Assembly: GCA_023411445.1 (NCBI GenBank)
Contig: JAEYOT010000777.1
Span: 1-6,110, forward strand
Origin: Pseudomonadota bacterium
Lineage (GTDB): Bacteria > Myxococcota_A > Polyangia > Polyangiales > Polyangiaceae
Direction: 5' to 3'
DNA: 6,110 nt
Shown: positions 1-5,419 of the stretch, piece after piece
Position numbering within the stretch: position 1 is the first letter of the stretch
Layout: each line of letters starts with the position of its first letter
The notes under the pieces: model-generated
Databases searched by the model: none
Seen by the model: the letters and a program-made list of their open reading frames with translations, nothing else
What the model was told of the DNA's origin: nothing
Program-made: the position numbers and the translations under genes

Positions 1-2
1 AC

Positions 3-617
3 GCCGAGCTCTCATCCAAGCCGGAAGAGGCGGTCAAGATCTTGCAGCAGGCGGCGCAGATCCAGAGCAAGGAGCGGGGCGACCACGTCGCGGCTGCGGA
101 GCTGCTCGAGCGCGCCAGCCGGCTGAAGCCGGATGATCGCGAGATCTTGCTGGAGCTGTGCGAGCAGTACAGCGCCTCCGGCCGCGGCAAGGCGGCGGCC
201 GAGGTGCTGCAGCGCATCGTGGATAGCTTCGGCACCAAGCGCACCAAGGAGCTGGGCGAGATCCACCGTCGCTTGGCGGCAGCCTACCTGGCCGACGGCG
301 AGACGCAGAAGGCGCTCGAGGAGCTGGACAAGGCCTTCCGCATCGAGCCCGGCAACGTGAACGTGCTCACGCTGCTCGGCGATGTCGCCTTCCAGGTCGG
401 CGACTACAAGAAGGCGCAGCAGATGTACCGCGCGCTCTTGCTGCAGAAGCTGGATGATGCAAAGGGCCCGATCAAGAAGAGCATGGTCTTCTTCAGGCTG
501 GGCCAAATCCACGAGCAGCTAGACGAGAAGCCGAAGGCCGTGCAGATGTACGAGCGCGCCGTGCAGACCGACGGCTTGGAAGACGCCAAGGCGCGGCTGG
601 CCGCGCTGAAGGGCTGA
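3..617 (+). CDS. TPR-repeat protein, C-terminal part (5' end outside window)
   Basis: The frame is open to the left edge, so 204 C-terminal residues are visible and the true start lies upstream; an internal TTG at 42 is not a credible start. The visible part is helical and built from tetratricopeptide-like units at about visible residues 47-76, 85-116, 119-150 and 160-190. They show the usual small/aromatic pattern, for example LAAAYLADGETQKALEEL and LGDVAFQVGDYKKAQQMY. TPR arrays act as protein-protein scaffolds; the partner cannot be told from sequence. No enzyme domain, signal peptide or membrane segment is visible here, though one could lie upstream. The stop is 6 bases before the MlaE-type permease, so the gene is probably in that operon. 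Similar TPR proteins are common in myxobacteria (family knowledge). The TPR assignment is firm, the function unknown. Confidence 0.85.
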   Translation, partial: AELSSKPEEAVKILQQAAQIQSKERGDHVAAAELLERASRLKPDDREILLELCEQYSASGRGKAAAEVLQRIVDSFGTKRTKELGEIHRRLAAAYLADGETQKALEELDKAFRIEPGNVNVLTLLGDVAFQVGDYKKAQQMYRALLLQKLDDAKGPIKKSMVFFRLGQIHEQLDEKPKAVQMYERAVQTDGLEDAKARLAALKG

Positions 618-623
618 CGCGGC

Positions 624-1481
624 GTGCGCTCCACCCTGCCGTACGATCCGAGGTCCTCCGCGGACCGCGGCGGCGCGGGCTGGGTGGAGCGCGTTGGTCG
701 CAGCACCCTCAACGGTATCAGCGTGCTGGGCGCGCTGCTCGGCACCTTACGCGCCGCGCTGGTGGCGGACTTCGCGCCGGGCGTGGCGGCGCGTCGCCTG
801 ACGCACGCCATCATGATGACGCAGGTGCTGTTCACCGGCGTTCAGGCGCTGGCGCTCGTCAGCGTGATCGCCTCGTTGATCGGCGCGAGCATCATCATCC
901 AGACGAACATGATGGTGCCGGCGGACGGGGAGCTGATCGGCCGCGTCCTCGTGGCAGTCGTGCTGCGCGAGCTGGCGCCCTTGACCACAGCCATCGTCGT
1001 CGCTGGCCGCTCCGGCACCGCCATCGCGACCGAGCTCGGCAACATGAAGGTCAACTCCGAGGTGCTGGCGCTATCGTCGCTCGGCATCGATCCGATGCGC
1101 TACGTGGTGTTGCCGCGCATGGTTGGCTGCGTGGTGAGCGTCGTCGCGCTGATGATTTACTTCAGCATGGTGAGCCTGACCGCCGCCTTCCTGATCGGCG
1201 TGGTTTCGACCGGCGCGAGCCTGAGCACCTTTCAGCAGGGCGTCGCCGGCTCGGTAATGCCGCATGATTTGGCCCTGTTCTTCCTCAAAGGCGTCGGGCT
1301 TGGTACGATCGTTGGCTGGCTCTCGTGTCACTTCGGGCTAGAGGTGAAGAGCTCGCCCACCGAGGTGCCGCAGCAAGCCAGCCGGGCCGTGGTGATGAGC
1401 TTGCTCGGCTGCGTAGTCTACAGCACCGCGCTCACCGTGGGCTTTTACTGGCTCGTTGGGCCACCGCTCCCGGCGCCATGA
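624..1481 (+). CDS. mlaE: MlaE-family ABC transporter permease (phospholipid/lipid transport)
   Basis: This is the inner-membrane permease of an Mla/MCE-type transporter, which in known systems moves phospholipids between inner and outer membranes. The 285 residues have several hydrophobic segments (about 67-95, 103-132, 165-200, 215-235, 255-278). Family hallmarks are present: RELAPLTTAIVVAGRSGTAI at 115-134, then ELGNMKVNSEVLAL, GIDPMRYVVLPR at 154-165, and GLEVK at 238-242 followed by SRAVVMSLLG. The start taken is GTG at 624, with GAAGGG at 608-613 as a possible ribosome site. The N-terminus is slightly long for the family, and GTG at 684 (VERVGRSTLNG) would give 265 residues and match the usual beginning. 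The stop overlaps the ATG of the ATPase gene (ATGA, 1478-1481), implying translational coupling. No MlaD/MCE gene is adjacent. Confidence 0.92.
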   Translation: MRSTLPYDPRSSADRGGAGWVERVGRSTLNGISVLGALLGTLRAALVADFAPGVAARRLTHAIMMTQVLFTGVQALALVSVIASLIGASIIIQTNMMVPADGELIGRVLVAVVLRELAPLTTAIVVAGRSGTAIATELGNMKVNSEVLALSSLGIDPMRYVVLPRMVGCVVSVVALMIYFSMVSLTAAFLIGVVSTGASLSTFQQGVAGSVMPHDLALFFLKGVGLGTIVGWLSCHFGLEVKSSPTEVPQQASRAVVMSLLGCVVYSTALTVGFYWLVGPPLPAP

Positions 1482-2185
1482 AGGACGGCTTGTGGCTGGA
1501 GGACGCTTCGTTCCGTTACGGGCAGCTGCCGGTGCTGCACGAGACGGACCTGCACGTGCCGCCAGGGCGCACCCTGATCGTGACCGGCGAGAACGGGGTC
1601 GGAAAGTCCACGCTGCTCTACCTGTGCGCGGGCTTACTCAACGCCACGTCGGGGCACGTCTGGTTGGACGGGCACTTGGCGGCGGCCAAGAAGCCGAGTG
1701 AGCTGATGCGACAAGGCGTGCGGCGCGGCTTCGTGTTCGCGCATGGCGGGCTGCTCTCCAACCTGAGCGCGCTGGCCAACGTGACCCTGGCGCTGCGCTA
1801 CCACGCGGACGTGTTCGGCGTCGACGAGGAGGACTTGACCGCGCGCGCCCGCGAGGCTCTGGCCGAGCTCCGCGTGTCGCCGGCGGATTTTCACGCGCTC
1901 CCGGCGCACCTCTCGGCGGGCGTGCGCAAGCGCGTCGCGATCGCGCGGGCTTTGGCTATCAACCCGAACTTCGTCTACTTCGACGATCCTGACGCCGGGC
2001 TGGACTCCGCGACGCGACGCCTCGTCTACGAGCGCCTGGAGAGCTTCCGCGACAACTCGACCATAACCGTCATGATCGCGACCAACAGCCGCCAGCTGAT
2101 CGAGCGGCTGGGCATCGTCCCGCTGGAGCTGGCGCACGGACACCTCCTGCCGGAGGATCAGTCGCGTCGCTCCCTGCGAGCGTGA
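1478..2185 (+). CDS. mlaF: MlaF-like ABC ATPase with altered catalytic motifs
   Basis: This is the cytoplasmic nucleotide-binding subunit expected to pair with the MlaE permease. The ATG at 1478 overlaps the permease stop; the frame is open further upstream, but that part does not resemble an ABC protein. In the 235-residue product, Walker A is GENGVGKST (37-45), the signature is LSAGV (145-149, replacing LSGGQ/M), Walker B is FVYFDD (165-170), and the D-loop is AGLD (173-176). Three normally conserved positions differ. The Q-loop reads FVFAHGG, with Ala88 where Gln is expected; the catalytic Glu after Walker B is Asp170; the H-loop reads ATNSRQ, with Asn203 for His. ATP binding looks preserved, while hydrolysis is probably weak or atypical (inference). 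It is short compared with E. coli MlaF (about 270 residues). The stop is 3 bases from the stop of the convergent FKBP gene. Confidence 0.88.
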   Translation: MKDGLWLEDASFRYGQLPVLHETDLHVPPGRTLIVTGENGVGKSTLLYLCAGLLNATSGHVWLDGHLAAAKKPSELMRQGVRRGFVFAHGGLLSNLSALANVTLALRYHADVFGVDEEDLTARAREALAELRVSPADFHALPAHLSAGVRKRVAIARALAINPNFVYFDDPDAGLDSATRRLVYERLESFRDNSTITVMIATNSRQLIERLGIVPLELAHGHLLPEDQSRRSLRA

Positions 2186-2188
2186 AGC

Positions 2189-3124
2189 TCACTGGATGTC
2201 GAGCAGCTCCACGTCGAAGGTGAGCTGCCCGGAAGGCGCTCCCGGGCGCTTGGGCTCGTCGCCGTAAGCGAGCTTGCCGGGGATCCAGAAGCGCGTCTTC
2301 TCTCCCACCACCATCAGCTGCACGCCCTCGGTCCAGCCGGGGATCACTTGGTTGAGGCCAAAGCTGGTCGGCTCGCCGCGGGTGACGGAGCTGTCGAACA
2401 TCTTGCCGTCCTTCGTCCAGCCCGAGTAGTGCACGCGGACGCGGCTGGTCGCGGTGGGGTGCGTCTTGCCGGTGCCTTTCTTGAGCACCTTGTAGGCGAG
2501 GCCTGATTCCGTCTTCTTCGCGTCCGCCGGGGGCGCCGCCACGTCCTTGGGCGTCTCGGGTGGGCTGACGATCTCGAGCAGCTCCACGTCGAAGGTGAGC
2601 TGACCGGCGGGGTAGCCGGGGCGGGCCTTCTCACCGTAGGCGAGCTTCGCCGGGATCCACAGGCGCCGCTTCTCGCCGACGACCATCAGCTTGAGCGCCT
2701 CCGTCCAGCCGGCGATCACCTGCGTCACGCCGAAGCTCGTGGGCTCGCCGCGGGCGACGGAGCTGTCGAACATCTTGCCGTCGCTCGTCCAGCCTGTGTA
2801 GTGCACCTTGACCTTGTCGTTGTCCTGAGGTCGCGCCGTGCCCTTGCCGGCGGTCAGCACCTTGGTGGCCAAGCCTGAAGCCGTCTTCTTGGCGTCCGCC
2901 GGCGGGGTGGCCACGTCGGCAGGGGCGGGGATCGCCTTGGGATCATCGGCGTCGGGTGCTGCCGAGGCCGTCGCGACGGCGCTGGAGGCGGCGGTTGGCG
3001 TAGCCGCAGCCTTCGGCTCGGCGCGCTTCTCGGTCGCGGGCTCGGCGATCGGCTCGGCCGGTTTCTGTTCGCAGGCGGCCAGGGAGAGCAGGGCGACGGT
3101 CGAAATCACGGAGCGGATACGCAT
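2189..3124 (-). CDS. Lipoprotein with two tandem FKBP-type peptidyl-prolyl isomerase domains
   Basis: The 311-residue product begins MRIRSVISTVALLSLAAC, a lipoprotein signal with lipobox LAAC (Cys18). The next residue is Glu, not the Asp that retains lipoproteins in the inner membrane, so an outer-membrane, periplasm-facing location is likely. An Ala/Pro/Glu-rich linker (19-75) leads to two FKBP domains, about 82-185 and 206-310. Each keeps the FKBP12 active-site set: Tyr109, Phe119, Asp120, Phe131, Val136, Ile137, Trp140, Tyr163, Phe178 in the first and Tyr233, Phe243, Asp244, Phe255, Val260, Ile261, Trp264, Tyr287, Phe303 in the second. Both should therefore isomerise X-Pro bonds of envelope proteins. 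The frame is open 24 codons upstream, but the signal peptide fixes the start at 3124. No clear Shine-Dalgarno precedes it. Confidence 0.93.
   Translation of the reverse strand: MRIRSVISTVALLSLAACEQKPAEPIAEPATEKRAEPKAAATPTAASSAVATASAAPDADDPKAIPAPADVATPPADAKKTASGLATKVLTAGKGTARPQDNDKVKVHYTGWTSDGKMFDSSVARGEPTSFGVTQVIAGWTEALKLMVVGEKRRLWIPAKLAYGEKARPGYPAGQLTFDVELLEIVSPPETPKDVAAPPADAKKTESGLAYKVLKKGTGKTHPTATSRVRVHYSGWTKDGKMFDSSVTRGEPTSFGLNQVIPGWTEGVQLMVVGEKTRFWIPGKLAYGDEPKRPGAPSGQLTFDVELLDIQ
2195..2917 (-). repeat. Tandem FKBP domain duplication inside one gene
   Basis: Two units, 2570-2917 (residues 70-185) and 2195-2545 (residues 194-310), align with about 70% amino-acid identity by hand count and one single-residue indel. 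The duplicated unit includes the linker PPADAKKTxSGL as well as the domain. At DNA level, a 29-base identical tract occurs at 2199-2227 and 2574-2602 (offset 375), and a 27-base identical tract at 2384-2410 and 2756-2782 (offset 372). The offset change matches the one-codon indel. Confidence 0.9.
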
Positions 3125-3204
3125 GGCGAGCGGAGCATAGTCCGATTTCGAGCGAGCGTCGTAGGGCCTTGCGGTGGGGCGGGTGATGCAGCACATGTGG
3201 CGCC
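3125..3204. promoter_or_regulatory. Divergent intergenic region between FKBP lipoprotein and cytochrome genes
   Basis: These 80 bases must carry the 5' signals of both divergent genes. On the minus strand a -10-like TATGCT lies at 3139-3134, only about 9 bases before the FKBP ATG, without a convincing -35 at 17-18 bases. On the plus strand TTGCGG (3169-3174) could be a -35, but no good -10 follows. A perfect 8-base palindrome CACATGTG lies at 3192-3199, just upstream of the cytochrome ATG. Neither start codon has an obvious Shine-Dalgarno. The location is firm by context, the exact elements are not. Confidence 0.4.
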
Positions 3205-3567
3205 ATGGCCGGCTTCCCCCGAGCTCTCGTCGCTATCCTGCCCCTGTTCGCGTTCGCGGTCCTGGGGACGGGCTGTAAGAAAGCCGAGGCGGAGCAGAGC
3301 GCGCAAGCCGAGGCCAAGCACCTGTACGACTCCGTGTGCGCCCGCTGCCATGGCAGCGACGGCCGTGGTGGCGTGCCGTCGGCCGAAGGTCAGCCAGCGC
3401 CGCGTAACTTTGCCGATCCGGCGTTCCACGAGAGCCGCACCGACGCCGATTTGCGGAAGGCCATCCGCGACGGCAAGGGGCCGATGCCGCCTTTTTCGGC
3501 CCTGTTCGATGAGACGCAAACCAGCCTTCTCGTCTCTTACGTGCGTGGGTTCAACCCCGAGAAGTAG
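3205..3567 (+). CDS. Monoheme c-type cytochrome lipoprotein
   Basis: The 120-residue product starts at ATG 3205, the only ATG in frame after the upstream stop at 3184-3186. The N-terminus has a basic start, a hydrophobic core to about residue 20 and Cys24 in LGTGC. This is a slightly non-standard lipobox (Gly at -3, Leu at -4), followed by KK. The mature part has one heme c site, CARCH (45-49), in an HLYDSVCARCHGSDGRGG context, and a likely axial Met94 in KGPMPPF, the typical class I cytochrome c arrangement. It should be a periplasmic electron carrier tethered by lipid (inference). It lies 2 bases before the diheme cytochrome gene, so the two are probably co-transcribed and may exchange electrons. 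No cognate dehydrogenase or oxidase is in the window. If the lipobox is not used, it would be a soluble or N-anchored carrier. Confidence 0.9.
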   Translation: MAGFPRALVAILPLFAFAVLGTGCKKAEAEQSAQAEAKHLYDSVCARCHGSDGRGGVPSAEGQPAPRNFADPAFHESRTDADLRKAIRDGKGPMPPFSALFDETQTSLLVSYVRGFNPEK

Positions 3568-3569
3568 TC

Positions 3570-4544
3570 ATGAAAATCGTCAAACGCATCCTGCTCGGCC
3601 TAGCCGCCTTGATCGTGCTGATCGTGGCGGCAGTGGCCGTGAAGTTCTACGTCCTGTCGCCGAACGTGCGGCCGCCGGCGGACGTGAAGGCGCCGAGCAC
3701 CGTGGAGGCGATCGAACGGGGCCGCTACTTGGCGCACCACGTGACGGTCTGCATGGGCTGCCACTCGGAAGTGGACGAGCTGCAGCCGGGCGAGCCAATC
3801 GTGCCGGGCCGGACCGGCTCCGGCCGCGATTTCGGCGAAATCCCGGGCTTTCCCGGCCGGGTGCGCGCGCCCAACCTGACGCCGGACAAGGAGACCGGCA
3901 TTGGTGATTTCACGGACGGTGAGCTGCTGCGCGGCATCCGCGAAGGCATCGGACGCGACGGGCACGCGCTGTTCCCGATGATGCCGTACCGCACCTACGC
4001 CAAGCTGCTGTCGGACGAAGATGCGCTTGCCATCATCGCGTACCTGCGCTCGCTGCCTCCGATCAAGAACCGGGTGGAGCCGATGGAGGTGAAGTTCCCG
4101 GTGTCGATGTTCATCCGGGGCTTGCCGGAGCCCGTCACGAGCCCGCCCCCTGCGCCGCCGCCCGCCTCCGATCAGCTGGCGCGCGGCAACTGGCTGCTCA
4201 AGATGGGCAACTGTCACGACTGTCACGACTCGTTCAACGAGCGACGCGAGCCGATCGCGGGTCGCGAGCTGGCCGGCGGCGCGGAGTTTCCGATCGCAGG
4301 CAAGGGCAGCCTCTTCGCGCCCAACATCACGAGCGATCAGGCGACCGGCGTGGGCTCCTACACGGACGACGATCTGATGCGCGTGCTCACGGAGGGCGTC
4401 GGCAAGTCCGGCCGCAAGCTGTACGGCATGCCCTGGCCCTACTACAGCGGCTTGACCGAGGAGGACCGGCGCGCGCTCGTGACGGCCTTACGCAAGGTGC
4501 CGCCCGTGTCGAACGTCGTGCCCGCGTCCACGTTTAAACCCTAG
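3570..4544 (+). CDS. Membrane-anchored diheme c-type cytochrome
   Basis: The 324-residue product starts at ATG 3570, preceded by GAGAAG (3559-3564), a reasonable ribosome site inside the end of the upstream gene. Residues 6-28 form an uncleaved-looking hydrophobic anchor, placing the rest in the periplasm. Two cytochrome c domains follow. The first has CMGCH (61-65) with Met137/Met138 as candidate distal ligand; the second has CHDCH (215-219) with Met287. The domains share the pattern APNxTxDxxTGxGxxTDxxL (at 100 and 250) and a terminal LRxxPP, and are joined by a Pro-rich linker (189-199). The layout resembles cytochrome subunits of membrane alcohol, gluconate or similar dehydrogenases, but those usually have three hemes and lie beside a flavin or quinoprotein subunit absent here. 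Its role is probably electron transfer with the preceding monoheme lipoprotein; the donor and acceptor are unknown. Confidence 0.92.
   Translation: MKIVKRILLGLAALIVLIVAAVAVKFYVLSPNVRPPADVKAPSTVEAIERGRYLAHHVTVCMGCHSEVDELQPGEPIVPGRTGSGRDFGEIPGFPGRVRAPNLTPDKETGIGDFTDGELLRGIREGIGRDGHALFPMMPYRTYAKLLSDEDALAIIAYLRSLPPIKNRVEPMEVKFPVSMFIRGLPEPVTSPPPAPPPASDQLARGNWLLKMGNCHDCHDSFNERREPIAGRELAGGAEFPIAGKGSLFAPNITSDQATGVGSYTDDDLMRVLTEGVGKSGRKLYGMPWPYYSGLTEEDRRALVTALRKVPPVSNVVPASTFKP
4212..4229 (+). repeat. Perfect 9-base tandem repeat forming the second heme site
   Basis: TGTCACGAC occurs twice head to tail (4212-4220 and 4221-4229), encoding Cys-His-Asp twice. The repeat creates the CHDCH heme motif of the diheme cytochrome. 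Confidence 0.9.
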
Positions 4545-4554
4545 TTATTTCTGG

Positions 4555-4578
4555 GGCTTGCGCGGATGGCGCAGAGCC
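4555..4578 (+). terminator. Terminator-like hairpin after the cytochrome operon
   Basis: GGCTTGCGC (4555-4563) pairs with GCGCA plus AGCC (4569-4573 and 4575-4578), giving 9 base pairs with one bulged G and a five-base loop GGATG. It lies 11 bases after the diheme cytochrome stop, where a terminator would be expected. The following bases (GTTGTAGGG) are not a T-tract, so simple intrinsic termination is uncertain. It overlaps the possible -35 of the downstream gene. Confidence 0.4.
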
Positions 4579-4588
4579 GTTGTAGGGT
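4558..4588 (+). promoter_or_regulatory. Weak sigma70-like promoter before plsC
   Basis: TTGCGC (4558-4563) and TAGGGT (4583-4588) resemble -35 and -10 boxes, but with a long 19-base spacing. Transcription would start near 4595, only about 6 bases before ATG 4601. That would favour either a near-leaderless mRNA or the in-frame ATG at 4628 as the real start. The match is poor and overlaps the hairpin. Confidence 0.22.
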
Positions 4589-4600
4589 GCGAGCTGTCGG

Positions 4601-5404
4601 ATGGATGGCCGAGAGCAGCCCGAGAGCATGACTTCGAACGCGATGCGCGCGCGGCGGCAGTCGCGGCTGGGGCCGGTCGGCCTCGCGCTCTACAACGCCG
4701 TGTACTGGCCGTACCTGATGGTCACGTGCGCGGTGCTGTTCGTGCCGGCGCTGGCGCTGTTCGCGCTCACCTTCTGGTGGGATCCCAAGCGGCGCTGGCT
4801 GCGCCGCTACACGACCTACTGGGGCGCGCACTACCTGACCTGGGCGCCCTTCGCCGGCGTGCGCGTCAGCGGGCGCGAGCACCTGCGTGGCGTGAGCGGC
4901 TGCATCTACGTCGTGAACCACCAATCGATGTGCGACATCCTGGCGGTCTACGGCACGTACTTGGACCTGGCCTGGGTCAGCAAGATCGAGAACTTCTACG
5001 CGCCGTTCCTGGGCTGGAACATGTGGCTCAACGGCTACGTCGCGCTCAGGCGTGGGCACTTGCCCAGCATCCGCCGCATGCTGCGGCGGAGCGAGCGGAT
5101 GCTGCGGAGCGGGCAAGCGCTATGCGTGTTCCCGGAGGGCACGCGCTCACCCGACGGCCAGCTCATCCCGTTTTATCGTGGGGCTTTCTGGCTGGCAGCG
5201 CGCGCGGGCGTTCCGATCGTGCCGCTCGTGATCGACGGCACGCAGGAGGTGATCGCCAAGCACCGCGCGCGCATCGTGCCGCTGGTCGTAGACGTTCACA
5301 TCCTGCCGCCCGTCTACGCCAGCGAGACGGGCGGGGATAGCCACGCGCTGCGCGACTTGGTGAGGGCGCGCATGGCGGCAGAGCTCGAGCGCATGCGCGC
5401 CTGA
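4601..5404 (+). CDS. plsC: 1-acyl-sn-glycerol-3-phosphate acyltransferase (PlsC family)
   Basis: This enzyme transfers an acyl chain to lysophosphatidic acid, giving phosphatidic acid at the inner membrane. The 267-residue product has an N-terminal hydrophobic region (about 28-58) and then the PlsC domain with its four blocks. The catalytic HX4D is NHQSMCD (His107, Asp112); block II is GYVALRR (145-151); block III is FPEGTRS (177-183, glycerol-phosphate binding); block IV is VPIVPLV (204-210). Length is normal for the family. ATG 4601 is used here; ATG 4628 (MTSNAMRARR) is an equal alternative, and neither has a strong Shine-Dalgarno. Other PlsC-fold acyltransferases, for example those for lysophospholipid or ornithine lipid, share these blocks, so the acceptor is not proven. 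The stop is 3 bases from the stop of the convergent ABC permease. Confidence 0.92.
   Translation: MDGREQPESMTSNAMRARRQSRLGPVGLALYNAVYWPYLMVTCAVLFVPALALFALTFWWDPKRRWLRRYTTYWGAHYLTWAPFAGVRVSGREHLRGVSGCIYVVNHQSMCDILAVYGTYLDLAWVSKIENFYAPFLGWNMWLNGYVALRRGHLPSIRRMLRRSERMLRSGQALCVFPEGTRSPDGQLIPFYRGAFWLAARAGVPIVPLVIDGTQEVIAKHRARIVPLVVDVHILPPVYASETGGDSHALRDLVRARMAAELERMRA
5059..5117 (+). repeat. Nested inverted repeats inside plsC
   Basis: Three nested pairs are seen: CTTGCCC (5059-5065) with GGGCAAG (5111-5117), AGCATCCGC (5066-5074) with GCGGATGCT (5095-5103), and CCGCCGCA (5071-5078) with TGCGGCGG (5082-5089) around the loop TGC. The second and third pairs overlap by four bases and so are partly alternative. 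The stretch encodes an Arg-rich segment with RRML and ERML echoes, so repeated codons may be the whole cause. Confidence 0.6.
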
Positions 5405-5419
5405 GGCTCAGCCGCGCAT
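5393..5419. terminator. Inverted repeat at the plsC/ABC-permease convergent junction, candidate bidirectional terminator
   Basis: The 27 bases are symmetric about 5406: ATGCGCG at 5393-5399 pairs with CGCGCAT at 5413-5419, and CTGAG at 5401-5405 pairs with CTCAG at 5407-5411. The only mismatch is C5400/C5412. Both stop codons (5402-5404 and, on the other strand, 5410-5408) lie in the stem. A folded RNA would have a 7-bp GC-rich lower stem, a C-C mismatch, 4 upper pairs and a GGC loop. The symmetry would let it act on both transcripts. No T-tract follows on either strand, so termination is an inference. Confidence 0.45.

Noticed and set aside
12..512. A 166-codon minus-strand open frame at the left edge.
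   Set aside because: It is antisense to clear TPR repeats and has the Leu/Arg/Ala-rich make-up of a shadow frame.
1325..1477. A 51-codon upstream extension of the ATPase gene.
   Set aside because: It lies wholly inside the permease gene, its product does not resemble an ABC protein, and the ATGA overlap at 1478 is a standard coupled start.
3125..3196. A 24-residue N-terminal extension of the FKBP lipoprotein.
   Set aside because: It would bury the lipoprotein signal peptide that begins at the Met encoded at 3124.
3198..3205. Palindrome TGGCGCCA at the cytochrome start codon as an operator.
   Set aside because: It is a short GC-rich palindrome, common by chance in this composition, with no second copy in the window.
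3197..3907. A 236-codon plus-strand open frame spanning both cytochrome genes.
   Set aside because: Both cytochromes have signal or anchor segments and CxxCH motifs in their own frames. This frame has none and is Arg/Pro-rich.
4558..5340. A 260-codon plus-strand open frame over plsC.
   Set aside because: It lies in another frame of a gene with all four PlsC motifs, and its product is low-complexity Arg/Ala-rich sequence.
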